Assembly (NCBI RefSeq): GCF_003641185.1
Contig: NZ_CP032757.1
Coordinates: 2,790,001 to 2,854,000, forward strand
From: Lactiplantibacillus pentosus
Lineage (GTDB): Bacteria; Bacillota; Bacilli; Lactobacillales; Lactobacillaceae
Direction: 5' to 3'
Length of the DNA stretch: 64,000 nt
The notes below the pieces were generated by a model, which worked only from the letters and a program-made list of their open reading frames with translations, did no database searches and had not been told where the DNA came from. Shown here in pieces: positions 9,054 to 21,992 of the stretch. The position numbers and the translations under genes were made by a program. Position 1 is the stretch's first letter, and every line of letters begins with the position of its first letter.

Positions 9054-9290
9054 CTATTTCTTCTGCGACCGTCGTTTCAAAACGTGTTGTCGAATCGCGT
9101 TATAACCGAGTTCCACCACCATGAATAGCACGGTGATGCCGACAATGTCGATTAAATAAGACCCAATCTGGTAGCCAGTTTTGCCGATCCACAAATCATA
9201 TGGCCCCTGAATCAGTAAAAAATAAATCAGTAGGGTTTCAACAATTGTACGCGTATGTCGCCAAAATGACCGCCACTGCATGCCTTTCAC
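9054..9290 (-). CDS. Small membrane protein, function unknown
   Basis: A 78-residue protein with two predicted membrane segments, about residues 16-28 (VETLLIYFLLIQG) and 44-62 (LIDIVGITVLFMVVELGY), and a basic C-terminus (KRRSQKK). Its ATG overlaps the TGA of the AroD-like gene by four bases, so the two are translationally coupled. A terminator follows. I do not recognise a family; the overlap suggests a shared job with the AroD-like protein or simple co-expression. Confidence 0.65.
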   Translation of the reverse strand: MKGMQWRSFWRHTRTIVETLLIYFLLIQGPYDLWIGKTGYQIGSYLIDIVGITVLFMVVELGYNAIRQHVLKRRSQKK

Positions 9291-10078
9291 GCTCCTTCAA
9301 TTGGGACTAGTATCTGTAATGCTTGTTTGATTTGACTGACCGTCAACTGATTCTGGTCACCGACGCGCCCGACGTGTCCAAATGTCACCGCTGAACCCGT
9401 CAACTGGCCACAGATGCCGTTGTAACGGCCCATTTTCCCGCTCGCCGTGGCAATCACGGGTACGGCCAACTGGCGATGCGCTTGTTCAGTCGCTGCCATC
9501 AAAGCCAAAACGTCCTGCGCATCCTGACTTTCAACGGTGACGCGGACGACATCCGCACCAGTGGCCGCCAATGTTTGATAAGTCGTCACTAATTCCGTAG
9601 TCGATGCGCGCGTTACCGTCTGGCTAGTAATCAAACGAATCTGGTTGGCCCGCATCTGCTGAGTCAGCGTCATAAAATCAGGTTGGTTGACCATCGCAAT
9701 GTCGACGTCGACGGCTGCCACGCTCCGATTATTGACCAGCGTTTGATAAGTCTGATAATGTTCAGCCAATTCATCCGCGTCCGCTGCCATCGTAAACGTC
9801 GCCACCAACGGAATCGTCCCTAAAACTTGTTGCAATTGGGAGGCGGTATTGACGAGTTCCGCCCGATTATCTAACTCTTGATATGGATTCAATCGCCACA
9901 CCACGATTTGCGCGGCCGATGTCAAAATCTGCCCCGCCTTGCGAATCAAGTCCTCCCGCGTCGCACCCGCCAGGACTACGCCAATTTTCGGCATGCCTGT
10001 CGTTAACGCTAACTCACCAATCGTAACTTCTTTCAAGATTATTCCTGCTTTCATCATCATCCGGACCGCCCGAGCCAT
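9287..10078 (-). CDS. AroD-like (type I 3-dehydroquinate dehydratase fold) protein lacking catalytic residues
   Basis: Up to 263 residues, aligning along its length with type I 3-dehydroquinate dehydratase, a TIM barrel of the shikimate pathway. The start resembles E. coli AroD MKTVTV (here LKEVTIGELALTTGMPKI) and the end keeps GSAVTFG. The catalytic positions are changed. EWRxD is VWRLN (Val60, Asn64), the Schiff-base lysine aligns with Arg179, the catalytic histidine with about Gln153, and the substrate-binding arginine after MG with Gly221. Known chemistry requires the Lys and His, so dehydratase activity is unlikely. The ATG at 10078 has a poor ribosome site. A TTG at 10036 with AGGA six bases upstream matches the family start better and is an attractive alternative. 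Confidence 0.7.
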   Translation of the reverse strand: MARAVRMMMKAGIILKEVTIGELALTTGMPKIGVVLAGATREDLIRKAGQILTSAAQIVVWRLNPYQELDNRAELVNTASQLQQVLGTIPLVATFTMAADADELAEHYQTYQTLVNNRSVAAVDVDIAMVNQPDFMTLTQQMRANQIRLITSQTVTRASTTELVTTYQTLAATGADVVRVTVESQDAQDVLALMAATEQAHRQLAVPVIATASGKMGRYNGICGQLTGSAVTFGHVGRVGDQNQLTVSQIKQALQILVPIEGA

Positions 10079-10256
10079 CCGTCGTTAATAGTTTATTATC
10101 CACTCTTAACAATAGCAAATTTTCCCCGTTTTGACACCTAAAATTCATTTTTTATTGCAAAATGTAAAGCGCTTTTAATATTAACTTGTTAATACTGGTA
10201 TCGTTTTCAATTTGGCCTTACAATTAAGCATACTTTAGCCGCAAAGGAGTTTCATC

Positions 10257-11690
10257 ATGGAAAATGAAAAACAGCTTCGTTGGTCCAACATTGCACTAAT
10301 TGCATTTGTGGCGGTCTGGGGTCTTGGAAACGTTGTCAATAACTTCGCCTTACAAGGACTTTCAGTCGTCACGTCTTGGATTCTGATCATGATTATTTAT
10401 TTTATTCCGTATACCCTGATTGTGGGCCAACTCGGTTCAACTTTCAAAGACGCTGAGGGGGGCGTTTCGTCATGGATTCGTGCGACTAGTACCAAACGGC
10501 TCGCGTACTATGCCGCCTGGACTTATTGGATCGTTCATATTCCATATTTGGCACAAAAGCCCCAAGGCATCTTAATCGCCTTTAGCTGGCTATTCCGTGG
10601 CAACGGGAATTTTGTCAATACGACACCCGCGTTAGTCGTTCAAGCCATTTGTTTAGTGCTCTTTTTATTCTTCCTATGGATTGCTTCATTAGGCTTAACG
10701 ACGCTTAAACGGATTGGGAGCGTTGCTGGGACCGGGATGTTCATCATGTCGATTCTGTTCATTATTTTGGCCGTGTCAGCGCCCTTTATGACCAAAGCAA
10801 CCGTGCAAACGCCAAACATGTTTTCAATCAAGTCCTACTTGCCTAAATTTGACTTTACGTATTTCACGACCGTTTCAATGTTAGTCTTTGCGGTCGGGGG
10901 TTCTGAAAAGATTTCACCCTACGTCAACAAGACGAAAAATCCGGGACGGGAATTTCCACTCGGTATGTTAGTACTCGCTGGCATGGTGGCCGTTTGTGCC
11001 CTACTGGGGTCGTTTGCGATGGGGATTTTATTCAACTCCAAGCACATTCCAGCTGACTTAATGGCCAACGGTGCCTACTACGCCTTTCAACGGTTGGGTG
11101 CCTTCTACCACGTTGGAAACTTATTCTTGATTCTCTATGCGATTGCCAATGTACTGGCTCAGATTTCTGCGTTAGCCTTCTCGATCGACGCACCACTGAA
11201 GATTTTGCTTGGTGATGCCGATCCAGAATTCATTCCTAAGAAACTGAGCAAAATGAATAAAAAGGACGTGCCAGTCAATGGTTACATTCTAACTGGGGTC
11301 CTCGTCAGCATTCTGATTATTATTCCTGCCCTGGGTATCGGTAACATGAACGAATTGTTCAACTGGCTACTGAACCTCAACTCAGTCGTCATGCCTATGC
11401 GCTATCTGTGGGTCTTCCTGGCCTACATGTTGCTCAACAAGCAACTGAGCAAGTTCAAGAGTGACTACAAGTTCCTCAAGAACCCGGTTGCCGGTAGACT
11501 AGTCGGTGCCTGGTGCTTCCTATTCACCGCGTTTGCTTGTATCTTAGGGATGGTTCCCAAGACTTCCTATGCTAGCAACCCCAGCAGTTGGCTGTTCCAG
11601 TTAACACTCAACATTCTAACGCCAATCATCTTCGTGGCGCTCGGCATGATCCTGCCGATGATTGCTCGGCGGCACCGGACCCAAGCTTAA
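10257..11690 (+). CDS. APC-superfamily amino acid permease (glutamate:GABA antiporter/YjeM-like)
   Basis: A 477-residue integral membrane protein with about 12 segments. The N-terminus is typical for the APC glutamate/GABA-antiporter-like branch (ALIAFVAVWGLGNVVNNFALQGL). The conserved stretch 'AVGGSEKISPYVNKTKNPGREFPLG' matches the family's GxExxSPYVN pattern. It probably exchanges or takes up an amino acid across the cytoplasmic membrane; the substrate cannot be read from sequence. AAAGGAG gives a clear start. The gene stands alone. A palindrome AAAGCGCTTT at 10165-10175, about 85 bases upstream, resembles part of a CcpA site but deviates at several positions. A terminator follows. Confidence 0.9.
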   Translation: MENEKQLRWSNIALIAFVAVWGLGNVVNNFALQGLSVVTSWILIMIIYFIPYTLIVGQLGSTFKDAEGGVSSWIRATSTKRLAYYAAWTYWIVHIPYLAQKPQGILIAFSWLFRGNGNFVNTTPALVVQAICLVLFLFFLWIASLGLTTLKRIGSVAGTGMFIMSILFIILAVSAPFMTKATVQTPNMFSIKSYLPKFDFTYFTTVSMLVFAVGGSEKISPYVNKTKNPGREFPLGMLVLAGMVAVCALLGSFAMGILFNSKHIPADLMANGAYYAFQRLGAFYHVGNLFLILYAIANVLAQISALAFSIDAPLKILLGDADPEFIPKKLSKMNKKDVPVNGYILTGVLVSILIIIPALGIGNMNELFNWLLNLNSVVMPMRYLWVFLAYMLLNKQLSKFKSDYKFLKNPVAGRLVGAWCFLFTAFACILGMVPKTSYASNPSSWLFQLTLNILTPIIFVALGMILPMIARRHRTQA

Positions 11691-11792
11691 CTGCCAGTCA
11701 ATATCTGATTGATTATCAGGTCCAAATAAGGCCTCGTACTATCGACTAAGATACTCAATAATTCGTCATTTCATAATATAATTAATCCATCA

Positions 11793-11837
11793 AAATCCCA
11801 GTACTGGTCCGCAACAATGACCAGTACTGGGATTTTC
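11793..11837. terminator. Terminator downstream of permease
   Basis: A 17-base perfect stem, AAATCCCAGTACTGGTC with its complement, around nine bases and then TTTTC. The strong symmetry would also stop minus-strand transcripts. Confidence 0.85.
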
Positions 11838-12016
11838 TGTTCACCACCAATCAACTGACACCCCACGCAACCAATTTCAATTACAACTCAAATTGAATTT
11901 GTGCCAATCAATTTGCGGCTCACAATTTAACACTTTTCGGCTATTTGGCGTTATGATTATTACGACATCAAGTTGATTTTCGTTTACCAATTATCCAGAT
12001 CAAAAGGAGGTCCTTA

Positions 12017-12469
12017 TTGATGACCAGCGCTGATTCTTTCGACATCTTCCTCAGCGATTACGCCAACGTTTCTCGTTACCTTAGCACCGAGCTGAGTGCT
12101 TTACTGACAACCTACCACCTCACCTTAGACGCATTTTTAATTATGCATGAGATTGGCAAAAGCCAAGCGCCGCTGCTCTTAATGGATATTGCACACCGGC
12201 ACCACGTCTCACGCAGTGCCATCTCACGCCAAATTAGTGCGTTACTTAGTTATGGTTACGTTCAGCAGCAAGCCAATGCGAGTGACCGCCGTCAGAAAAG
12301 TCTCCTCCTCACCGACAGTGGTCGCGAAATCGACCAACAACTCGTCGCGACGATGCGTCAGAGCGCCAATCAATGGGCTAATCTGCTGGGACCACAGCGC
12401 GTGACGACGTTGCTCGGCATTCTTGAAGACTTCAACGACCAGGTCGTCAATCAGGCCACGACCGAATAA
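12017..12469 (+). CDS. MarR-family transcriptional regulator
   Basis: About 150 residues with a winged helix. The recognition region reads 'LLLMDIAHRHHVSRSAISRQISALLSYGYVQQ' and the wing 'ASDRRQKSLLLTDSGREI' carries the usual DRR and LT.G signature. MarR proteins bind palindromes as dimers and respond to small ligands. AAGGAGG at 12004-12010 serves either the TTG at 12017 or the ATG at 12020; the ATG is the more usual choice. It is monocistronic with a strong terminator. The target cannot be read from context: the next genes face the other way. Confidence 0.9.
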   Translation: MMTSADSFDIFLSDYANVSRYLSTELSALLTTYHLTLDAFLIMHEIGKSQAPLLLMDIAHRHHVSRSAISRQISALLSYGYVQQQANASDRRQKSLLLTDSGREIDQQLVATMRQSANQWANLLGPQRVTTLLGILEDFNDQVVNQATTE

Positions 12470-12484
12470 GCAATCTCACAACTA

Positions 12485-12529
12485 AAGCGGTGCCCACTGA
12501 CTCGAAATAAAGTCAGTGGGCACCGCTTA
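12485..12529 (+). terminator. Terminator after MarR gene
   Basis: AAGCGGTGCCCACTGACT pairs perfectly with its complement around an 8-base loop. The T run is weak. Confidence 0.75.
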
Positions 12530-12648
12530 GTGATTGTTGATTAATTATCTTTTCAAACGATTTTCAGACAGATTGATAAACGTACCGAACATCGTGAAAA
12601 TGATTCCAGTCCGTCCAATCATCGTAGTGACTCTGATATTGTGCTGAA

Positions 12649-13521
12649 TTAATCGTCAGCGTGCACGTCGAATGCCCCTAATAACCGTTCTGCTACACCT
12701 GGTGCCTCGGGATCATGTTGGGCCTTGCCGGTATCCAACGCCCGCAACTGATCCATCTCCGCAGCCGTCAATTCAAAGTCAAAGATCTCGCGATTGCTCT
12801 TAATACGAGCTGCATGAACAGACTTTGGAAAGACGATGACGCCTTCTTGATTTTCAAAGCGTAAAATAATTTGACCGGCATCCTTGTGGTATTTCTGTGC
12901 AAGCTGTTGAATGACTGGTTCATTGAATAACGCCTGATTTCCCTGACCAAGTGGTGCCCAAGCTTCCAGCTTAACATCTTGTTTGGCCAATAATTCCCGT
13001 AGTGGCCGTTGCTGCGTGTAGGGGTTAAATTCAACTTGGTTGACCGCCGGAATCGTCTCAAATTGTGGGACAAATTGTTGCCACAGTTTGGGGGTCATGT
13101 TGGAAACCCCAATCGACTTCAACTTACCCGCTTTTTGGGCAGCTTCCATTGCCCGCCATGCGCCAGGAACGTCGCCATAAGGTTGATGAACCAAGTACAG
13201 GTCGATATAATCCAAGCCTAATTTCTCAAGCGACCGGTCGATGGCTTTTGCAGCCGGCTCCTCGCCATAGTCTTGAATCCATAGCTTACTCGTGACCCAA
13301 ATTTCATCACGAGGAATCCCACTATCCTTGATAGCTCGGCCAACTTCATCTTCATTGAAGTAAGCAACGGCCGTATCGATGTGCCGGTAGCCCAATTCGA
13401 GGGCCTCTTTGACGGCATTATAAGTTGAACCGTCGTCCGGAATTTGAAAAGTACCAAAGCCGATAGCAGGAATGGCCTGTCCATCGTTTAACTTAATTGT
13501 TGGATTTTGTTCAGTTGTCAT
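12649..13521 (-). CDS. Aldo/keto reductase
   Basis: A 290-residue NAD(P)H-dependent aldo/keto reductase, a soluble TIM barrel. Visible family motifs are the first strand (KLNDGQAIPAIGFGTFQI), the 'GYRHIDTAVAYFNEDEVG' segment with catalytic Asp and Tyr, 'VTSKLW' with the catalytic Lys, and 'DLYLVHQPYGD' with the active-site His. Cofactor motifs include 'FPKSVHAARIKSN'. It reduces carbonyl compounds; the substrate is unknown. It starts 12 bases after the related reductase ending at 13534, so the two form an operon and look like an old duplication. Confidence 0.93.
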   Translation of the reverse strand: MTTEQNPTIKLNDGQAIPAIGFGTFQIPDDGSTYNAVKEALELGYRHIDTAVAYFNEDEVGRAIKDSGIPRDEIWVTSKLWIQDYGEEPAAKAIDRSLEKLGLDYIDLYLVHQPYGDVPGAWRAMEAAQKAGKLKSIGVSNMTPKLWQQFVPQFETIPAVNQVEFNPYTQQRPLRELLAKQDVKLEAWAPLGQGNQALFNEPVIQQLAQKYHKDAGQIILRFENQEGVIVFPKSVHAARIKSNREIFDFELTAAEMDQLRALDTGKAQHDPEAPGVAERLLGAFDVHADD

Positions 13522-13533
13522 TAATCCACACTC

Positions 13534-14403
13534 CTATTCGTGTAATTGCTTGAGACTAGCGCCAAAAATCTGTTCAATTGTCACTGGATCCCGATGATCA
13601 AAGAATTGACTGACACCCTTATCGAGACTCGCCAAAGTCGCCATTTCACTAGTTGATAGTTCAAAATCAAAGACGGCCATGTTTTCAGCCATACGCTCCG
13701 GATGCACCGACTTCGGAATCACTGTGATGCCCCGTTGTAAGAGCCACCGCAAGATAACTTGACCAGTCGTCTTATGATGGGCTTCAGCAATAGCTTGAAT
13801 GGTTGGCTGGTTAAAAATATCGTGCTTACCTTCCGCAAACGGGGCCCAGGCTTCGACGCGAACTTGTTCATGCTGATTAAAGTTAACTTCGTCGGTCTGT
13901 TGGTACCACGGGTTCACTTCAATTTGGTTGACTGCTGGTTGGACGGTCATCGTCAATTCAAGATTTTTGAGCTGGTCGGCATAAAAATTAGAAACACCAA
14001 TCGCTCGAATCTTACCGGCATGATAAGCTTCTTCGAGTGCCCGCCATGCCCCCATTGTATCACCATAGGGTTGATGTAGCAGATAGAGGTCCATGTAATC
14101 TAGCCCCAGTCGTTTTAGCGAAGCGTCAATCCCACGTTGCGCCCGTTCATAAGTGAAGTCCGAAACCCATAATTTGGACGTAATGAACAGGTCTTCGCGC
14201 TTGAGCCCACTTTTTTTGATTGCTCGTCCCACTGCTTCTTCATTTTGATAAGCCGTTGCCGTATCAATCAGTCGATAGCCGGCCTTCAAAGCAGCGGTCA
14301 CTGCTGCTTCACAGTCGTCTAAGTCAGACACTTGAAACACACCGAATCCCAGTTGGGGCATTGTAACGCCGTTATTCAAAGTTGTCGTTGGTATCATCAT
14401 CAT
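13534..14403 (-). CDS. Aldo/keto reductase
   Basis: A 289-residue aldo/keto reductase paralogous to its downstream neighbour. Motifs are 'GYRLIDTATAYQNEEAVG' (Asp, Tyr), 'ITSKLW' (Lys), 'DLYLLHQPYGD' (His), 'AIGVSNF' and 'IPKSVHPERM' for the nucleotide. It is the first gene of the reductase operon. A perfect 23-base palindrome and a divergent LysR-type gene, now interrupted, lie directly upstream, so this operon was probably LysR-controlled. Confidence 0.93.
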   Translation of the reverse strand: MMMIPTTTLNNGVTMPQLGFGVFQVSDLDDCEAAVTAALKAGYRLIDTATAYQNEEAVGRAIKKSGLKREDLFITSKLWVSDFTYERAQRGIDASLKRLGLDYMDLYLLHQPYGDTMGAWRALEEAYHAGKIRAIGVSNFYADQLKNLELTMTVQPAVNQIEVNPWYQQTDEVNFNQHEQVRVEAWAPFAEGKHDIFNQPTIQAIAEAHHKTTGQVILRWLLQRGITVIPKSVHPERMAENMAVFDFELSTSEMATLASLDKGVSQFFDHRDPVTIEQIFGASLKQLHE

Positions 14404-14479
14404 ACATCCTTTCTACGCTTGATTACATCAATTATCATACACGCAGACATTATCCTTGAAAATTACCACTTATTCATAC

Positions 14480-14502
14480 TAGTATACAAGTAACGTATAC
14501 TA
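14480..14502. promoter_or_regulatory. Perfect palindrome, probable LysR operator
   Basis: Half-sites TAGTATAC and GTATACTA are perfect complements separated by seven bases. It contains the T-N11-A arrangement known for LysR sites and lies between the divergent reductase operon and the LysR gene. Confidence 0.65.
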
Positions 14503-14518
14503 AAGGTGGCTCGAATCC

Positions 14519-15415
14519 ATGATTGAAACCTATCTATTAGAAGAACTCGTCACGTTTGCCAAACAGCAGACCTTAGCAAAAACGGCAACGGCATTGAACG
14601 TCACTCAGCCGACGATTACCCGTGGCATGTAGAAGCTCGAACAAGATTTAAACGTCCAACTGTTTAATCGGCAGCCAAATCGCATCTCACTCACCGCAAC
14701 TGGCCAACTAGCAGCGCAAGAAGCCGAAAAGCTCTTACAGGATCAACAAACATTCATCACCAAGATTCAAAATTACGAACAGTCACAGAACCACCTACTG
14801 ATTGAAACGACGCTTCCCGGCCCGCTGGTTTTTCTGACGCACTTAAACGACCAATTGCCAGCCAACTTAACCGTCAATCGCGATTTAATCACGGTGCCAC
14901 AACTGTCCGACCATCTCCGCAACCATCAAGCGAGTCTGATTTTCTCTAATCAAGAAGTGCTAACCGCTGACATTGAATCCCGTTTTATTGGTACCGAAAA
15001 TCTAATCGTGAACTTACAAAAATTTATGTATCAAGCCAATCAGTCGCGCATCACGTTTCATGAACTGGAAGGCATGAGCTTTATCGTTTTAAGCGCAATC
15101 GGCGCCTGGAAACAAGTGATTCAATCCGCCATTCCCAATGCCAAATTTCTATATCAACCGGAACGTATGGCATTTGCAGAAATTACGAAATATTCAGACT
15201 TTCCGTATTTTAGTACGAATTTATCGCCGTGGGATCCAACCGTCGCCGTTCGTGATTTACAGGATGACAACCGTGTCGGCATTCCCATCAGCGACACAAG
15301 CGCGCATATGCCAATCTACGTAAGTTATTTGACTAGTCAACGTGCCAATGTGTTACCGTTCTTAAACCAATTGAGTGCGGCCTGGCCAGCTGTCATCAGC
15401 CATCCACAACGATGA
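14519..15415 (+). pseudogene. LysR-family regulator interrupted by in-frame TAG at codon 38
   Basis: A frame of 299 codons starting at the ATG at 14519 with AAAGGTGG upstream. The N-terminal winged helix is intact up to 'TQPTITRGM'; then TAG at 14630-14632 replaces what should be a Gln codon (CAG) before KLEQDLNVQLFNRQ. After the stop the frame runs on as a normal LysR effector domain to 15415 with no further stop. The rest of the sequence looks undamaged, so the mutation is probably recent, strain-specific or a sequencing error. A restart (for example the TTG at 14855) would give a protein without DNA binding. The divergent aldo/keto reductases are the likely target. Confidence 0.88.
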
Positions 15416-15658
15416 AGCGACGAGGATTGTATGTCCAGGTGGAGACCACTCATCCCTGTTAAATGATAACCAACCCGTTTTCAGCGCTTCGTTAAAAGGC
15501 GACACATGAACTTGTACGATTACTAAGATCAAGTTATACGTCGCTAGTTACGGCTAAGATCCATACACCGTTCCCCATAAACGTTGCACCAGTCCGTGTA
15601 CGTCTGGTATACCTGGGTCTTCAGATGCCTTCAGAATGTCCTCAAAAATGATGAATTC
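15416..15658. other. Gene-free stretch
   Basis: About 240 bases between the broken LysR gene and the rRNA terminator. I find no credible gene or structured element in it. Confidence 0.45.
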
Positions 15659-15722
15659 AAAAAAGCGGAAGTACTGTGAGCGTTGCTGTTCAGTCAGCAA
15701 CGACCAGTGCTTCCGCTTTTTT
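15659..15722. terminator. Terminator of the rRNA operon
   Basis: AAAAAAGCGGAAGTACTG pairs with CAGTGCTTCCGCTTTTTT (one G-U pair). An inner stem GTTGCTG/CAGCAAC sits in the loop. A/T runs on both sides make it bidirectional. It lies 27 bases beyond the tRNA end. Confidence 0.9.
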
Positions 15723-15748
15723 GATTAGCCAGGCGACAAATGTCTTGA

Positions 15749-15821
15749 AGCCGTTCAGCAGATTTGAACTGCCGACCTCTTCCTTACCATGGAAGTGCTC
15801 TACCTGCTGAGCTAGAACGGC
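15749..15821 (-). tRNA. tRNA-Thr (anticodon GGT)
   Basis: A 73-nt cloverleaf on the minus strand. The acceptor stem is GCCGTTC/GAACGGC. The anticodon stem CTTCC/GGAAG encloses loop ATGGTAA, giving anticodon GGT. The T-arm is GGCAG TTCAAAT CTGCT. The 3' CCA is not encoded. It is the last gene of the rRNA operon, after 5S. Confidence 0.95.
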
Positions 15822-15914
15822 ATAACGAACCTTTTCCAGTATACCAAAAGCCATTCAAAATTCAAACCTTGGTTCTGGGTACAAAAAAAGGAACCGAATT
15901 AACGATTCCTTAGG

Positions 15915-16033
15915 TTGCATGGCAACGTCCTACCCTCGCAGGGAGCGATCCCCCAACTACTCTCGGCGCTAAGAAGCTTAACTTCTGTGTTCGACATGGG
16001 AACAGGTGTATCCTTCTCGCCATCGTCACCACA
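15915..16033 (-). rRNA. rrf: 5S ribosomal RNA
   Basis: About 118 nt on the minus strand, recognised from the conserved start (TGTGGTGACGATGGCGAGAA), the core CCCATGTCGAACACAGAAG and the end GGGTAGGACGTTGCCATGC. Ends are estimated to within a few bases. Confidence 0.93.
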
Positions 16034-16101
16034 CTATTGAGAAACTTGTGCTCTCAAAACTAGATAACATCAAATGTTTCATATGAACCGGAACACCAAT
16101 C

Positions 16102-20797
<4,696 letters not shown>

Positions 20798-20976
20798 TGA
20801 TGAGTTCTAAAAAGCTCATTTAATGTTGTACTAAAATTTATTTGCTAGCGAATTGACTTCGCAAATGTTTTGCTCTTGATTCAAAATCAAGAGACCCTAC
20901 ACATTTGATTCGTCGAAACTTTGTTCAGTTTTCAAAGATCTAATTCCGTGTGTCAATCGCTTAACACAGCTTAATT

Positions 20977-21006
20977 ATCATAACATCTTAACCAATATCT
21001 TGTCAA
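20977..21006 (-). promoter_or_regulatory. rRNA promoter P3 (nearest to 16S)
   Basis: On the minus strand TTGACA (21006-21001), 18-base spacer, TATGAT (20982-20977). It lies about 180 bases upstream of mature 16S. Confidence 0.75.
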
Positions 21007-21068
21007 CAACTTTTTTTAAGAAGCAACTTAATTAATTTGTCATGGTTGCCGTTGCGACAACAGAAACT

Positions 21069-21097
21069 ATCTTACCAATTACCGAAGAAGTTGTCAA
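21069..21097 (-). promoter_or_regulatory. rRNA promoter P2
   Basis: On the minus strand TTGACA (21097-21092), 17-base spacer, TAAGAT (21074-21069). Confidence 0.75.
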
Positions 21098-21157
21098 CAA
21101 CTAATTTCAATAATTATTTGGTGGTGATTAGCGCCTGCCGTAGCAGCAACGTTTACT

Positions 21158-21186
21158 AATATACCAACTGGCATTGAAACTGTCAA
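21158..21186 (-). promoter_or_regulatory. rRNA promoter P1 (distal)
   Basis: On the minus strand TTGACA (21186-21181), 17-base spacer, TATATT (21163-21158). The three promoters are about 90 bases apart and each -35 sits in GTTGACA. Confidence 0.75.
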
Positions 21187-21264
21187 CAATAAATCGAATC
21201 TTTTTTCAAAAAGTTGAAAGCATTGCCTGACAAATGGCCCTATTTTCAATAATAGACCGCATCA

Positions 21265-21304
21265 AAAAAGTGTCGTCACCACCGATATGATGGGAACGAC
21301 ACTT
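21265..21304 (-). terminator. Terminator after ECF S-component gene
   Basis: On the minus strand AAGTGTCGT pairs with ACGACACTT and is followed by TTTTT. It separates the S-component gene from the rRNA promoters. Confidence 0.85.
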
Positions 21305-21338
21305 CACGATTGCTCATTCAGACGAGCTATCCTTAAAT

Positions 21339-21854
21339 CTACATTTTTAACCGTGCTTTGACGAATGGACTGATTCCAGCAACGATTGGGAATGCTAAGA
21401 CCGCGCCAGCAGCCCCCTGAATCAAATTAGTTGGGACACCGACTAGGCCAGTTGCTAACGTATATAGTAGTGAATCGGTAATAAAGTAACCGAGTACCAT
21501 CACCACTGCCCCAGTTGCCAAAGCTGCAATCTGGTGACCACGTGATTTGCCTGCACCTAAGTAACCAGCTAACCAGCCTTCTAAGCCATGCGCAATCAAT
21601 GAGAAAAACATATATTGCGGATAACCTAATAAAAGGTCCAGCAATAGCCCGCTGGCGCCACCAACAATGACGCCGCCACGACGCCCAAAAATCAATGCTG
21701 CAATAAAGATGCCCGCATCGCACAAATTAATATAGCCGTGCGTCATCGGAATCGGAATATGAAAGAAAATTGAAATAACGACGTTGAGGGCGATCAACAT
21801 TCCTAGTGTTGCGACCGTCCGCGTATTGAATTTAGTCTCTACCAAATGACTCAT
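21339..21854 (-). CDS. ECF transporter S component (vitamin-type substrate binder)
   Basis: A 171-residue membrane protein with about six segments, the small substrate-capture subunit of an energy-coupling-factor transporter. The start carries the typical 'TLGMLIALNVVISIFF' first helix, and the family pattern 'INLCDAGIFIAALIFGRRGGVIVGGASGLLLDLLLGYPQYMFFSLIAHGLEGWLAG' follows. It must work with the shared EcfA/A'/T module encoded elsewhere. The pattern resembles the HmpT/DUF1393 group, which handles pyrimidine or pyridoxine vitamins, but the substrate is uncertain. GGGAGGA precedes the ATG. The gene has its own terminator and lies behind the tyrS terminator. Confidence 0.85.
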   Translation of the reverse strand: MSHLVETKFNTRTVATLGMLIALNVVISIFFHIPIPMTHGYINLCDAGIFIAALIFGRRGGVIVGGASGLLLDLLLGYPQYMFFSLIAHGLEGWLAGYLGAGKSRGHQIAALATGAVVMVLGYFITDSLLYTLATGLVGVPTNLIQGAAGAVLAFPIVAGISPFVKARLKM

Positions 21855-21946
21855 CCTCCCAAATTATTATGCCTATACTTCGACTCCCCGCCAATCACAG
21901 ATTAGACTTATAATTAGTGTACACCAATTGCAACTTACGATAATAA

Positions 21947-21978
21947 GAAAAAGACCAGGCCCAACTAGGTCTGGTCAG
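21947..21978 (-). terminator. Terminator after tyrS
   Basis: GACCAGACC pairs with GGCCTGGTC (one G-U pair) around six bases, with TTTTTCTT on the minus strand. Confidence 0.8.
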
Positions 21979-21992
21979 TCAACTAACTTAAA

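Noticed and set aside
10160..10178. CcpA (cre) site before the APC permease
   Set aside because: The palindrome AAAGCGCTTT fits the centre of the consensus but both flanks deviate; too weak to call. The similar site near 27579 is equally weak.
12541..12640. 25-residue hydrophobic peptide on the minus strand (MIGRTGIIFTMFGTFINLSE...)
   Set aside because: No ribosome site or partner gene; it may be a remnant of a membrane protein but cannot be supported.
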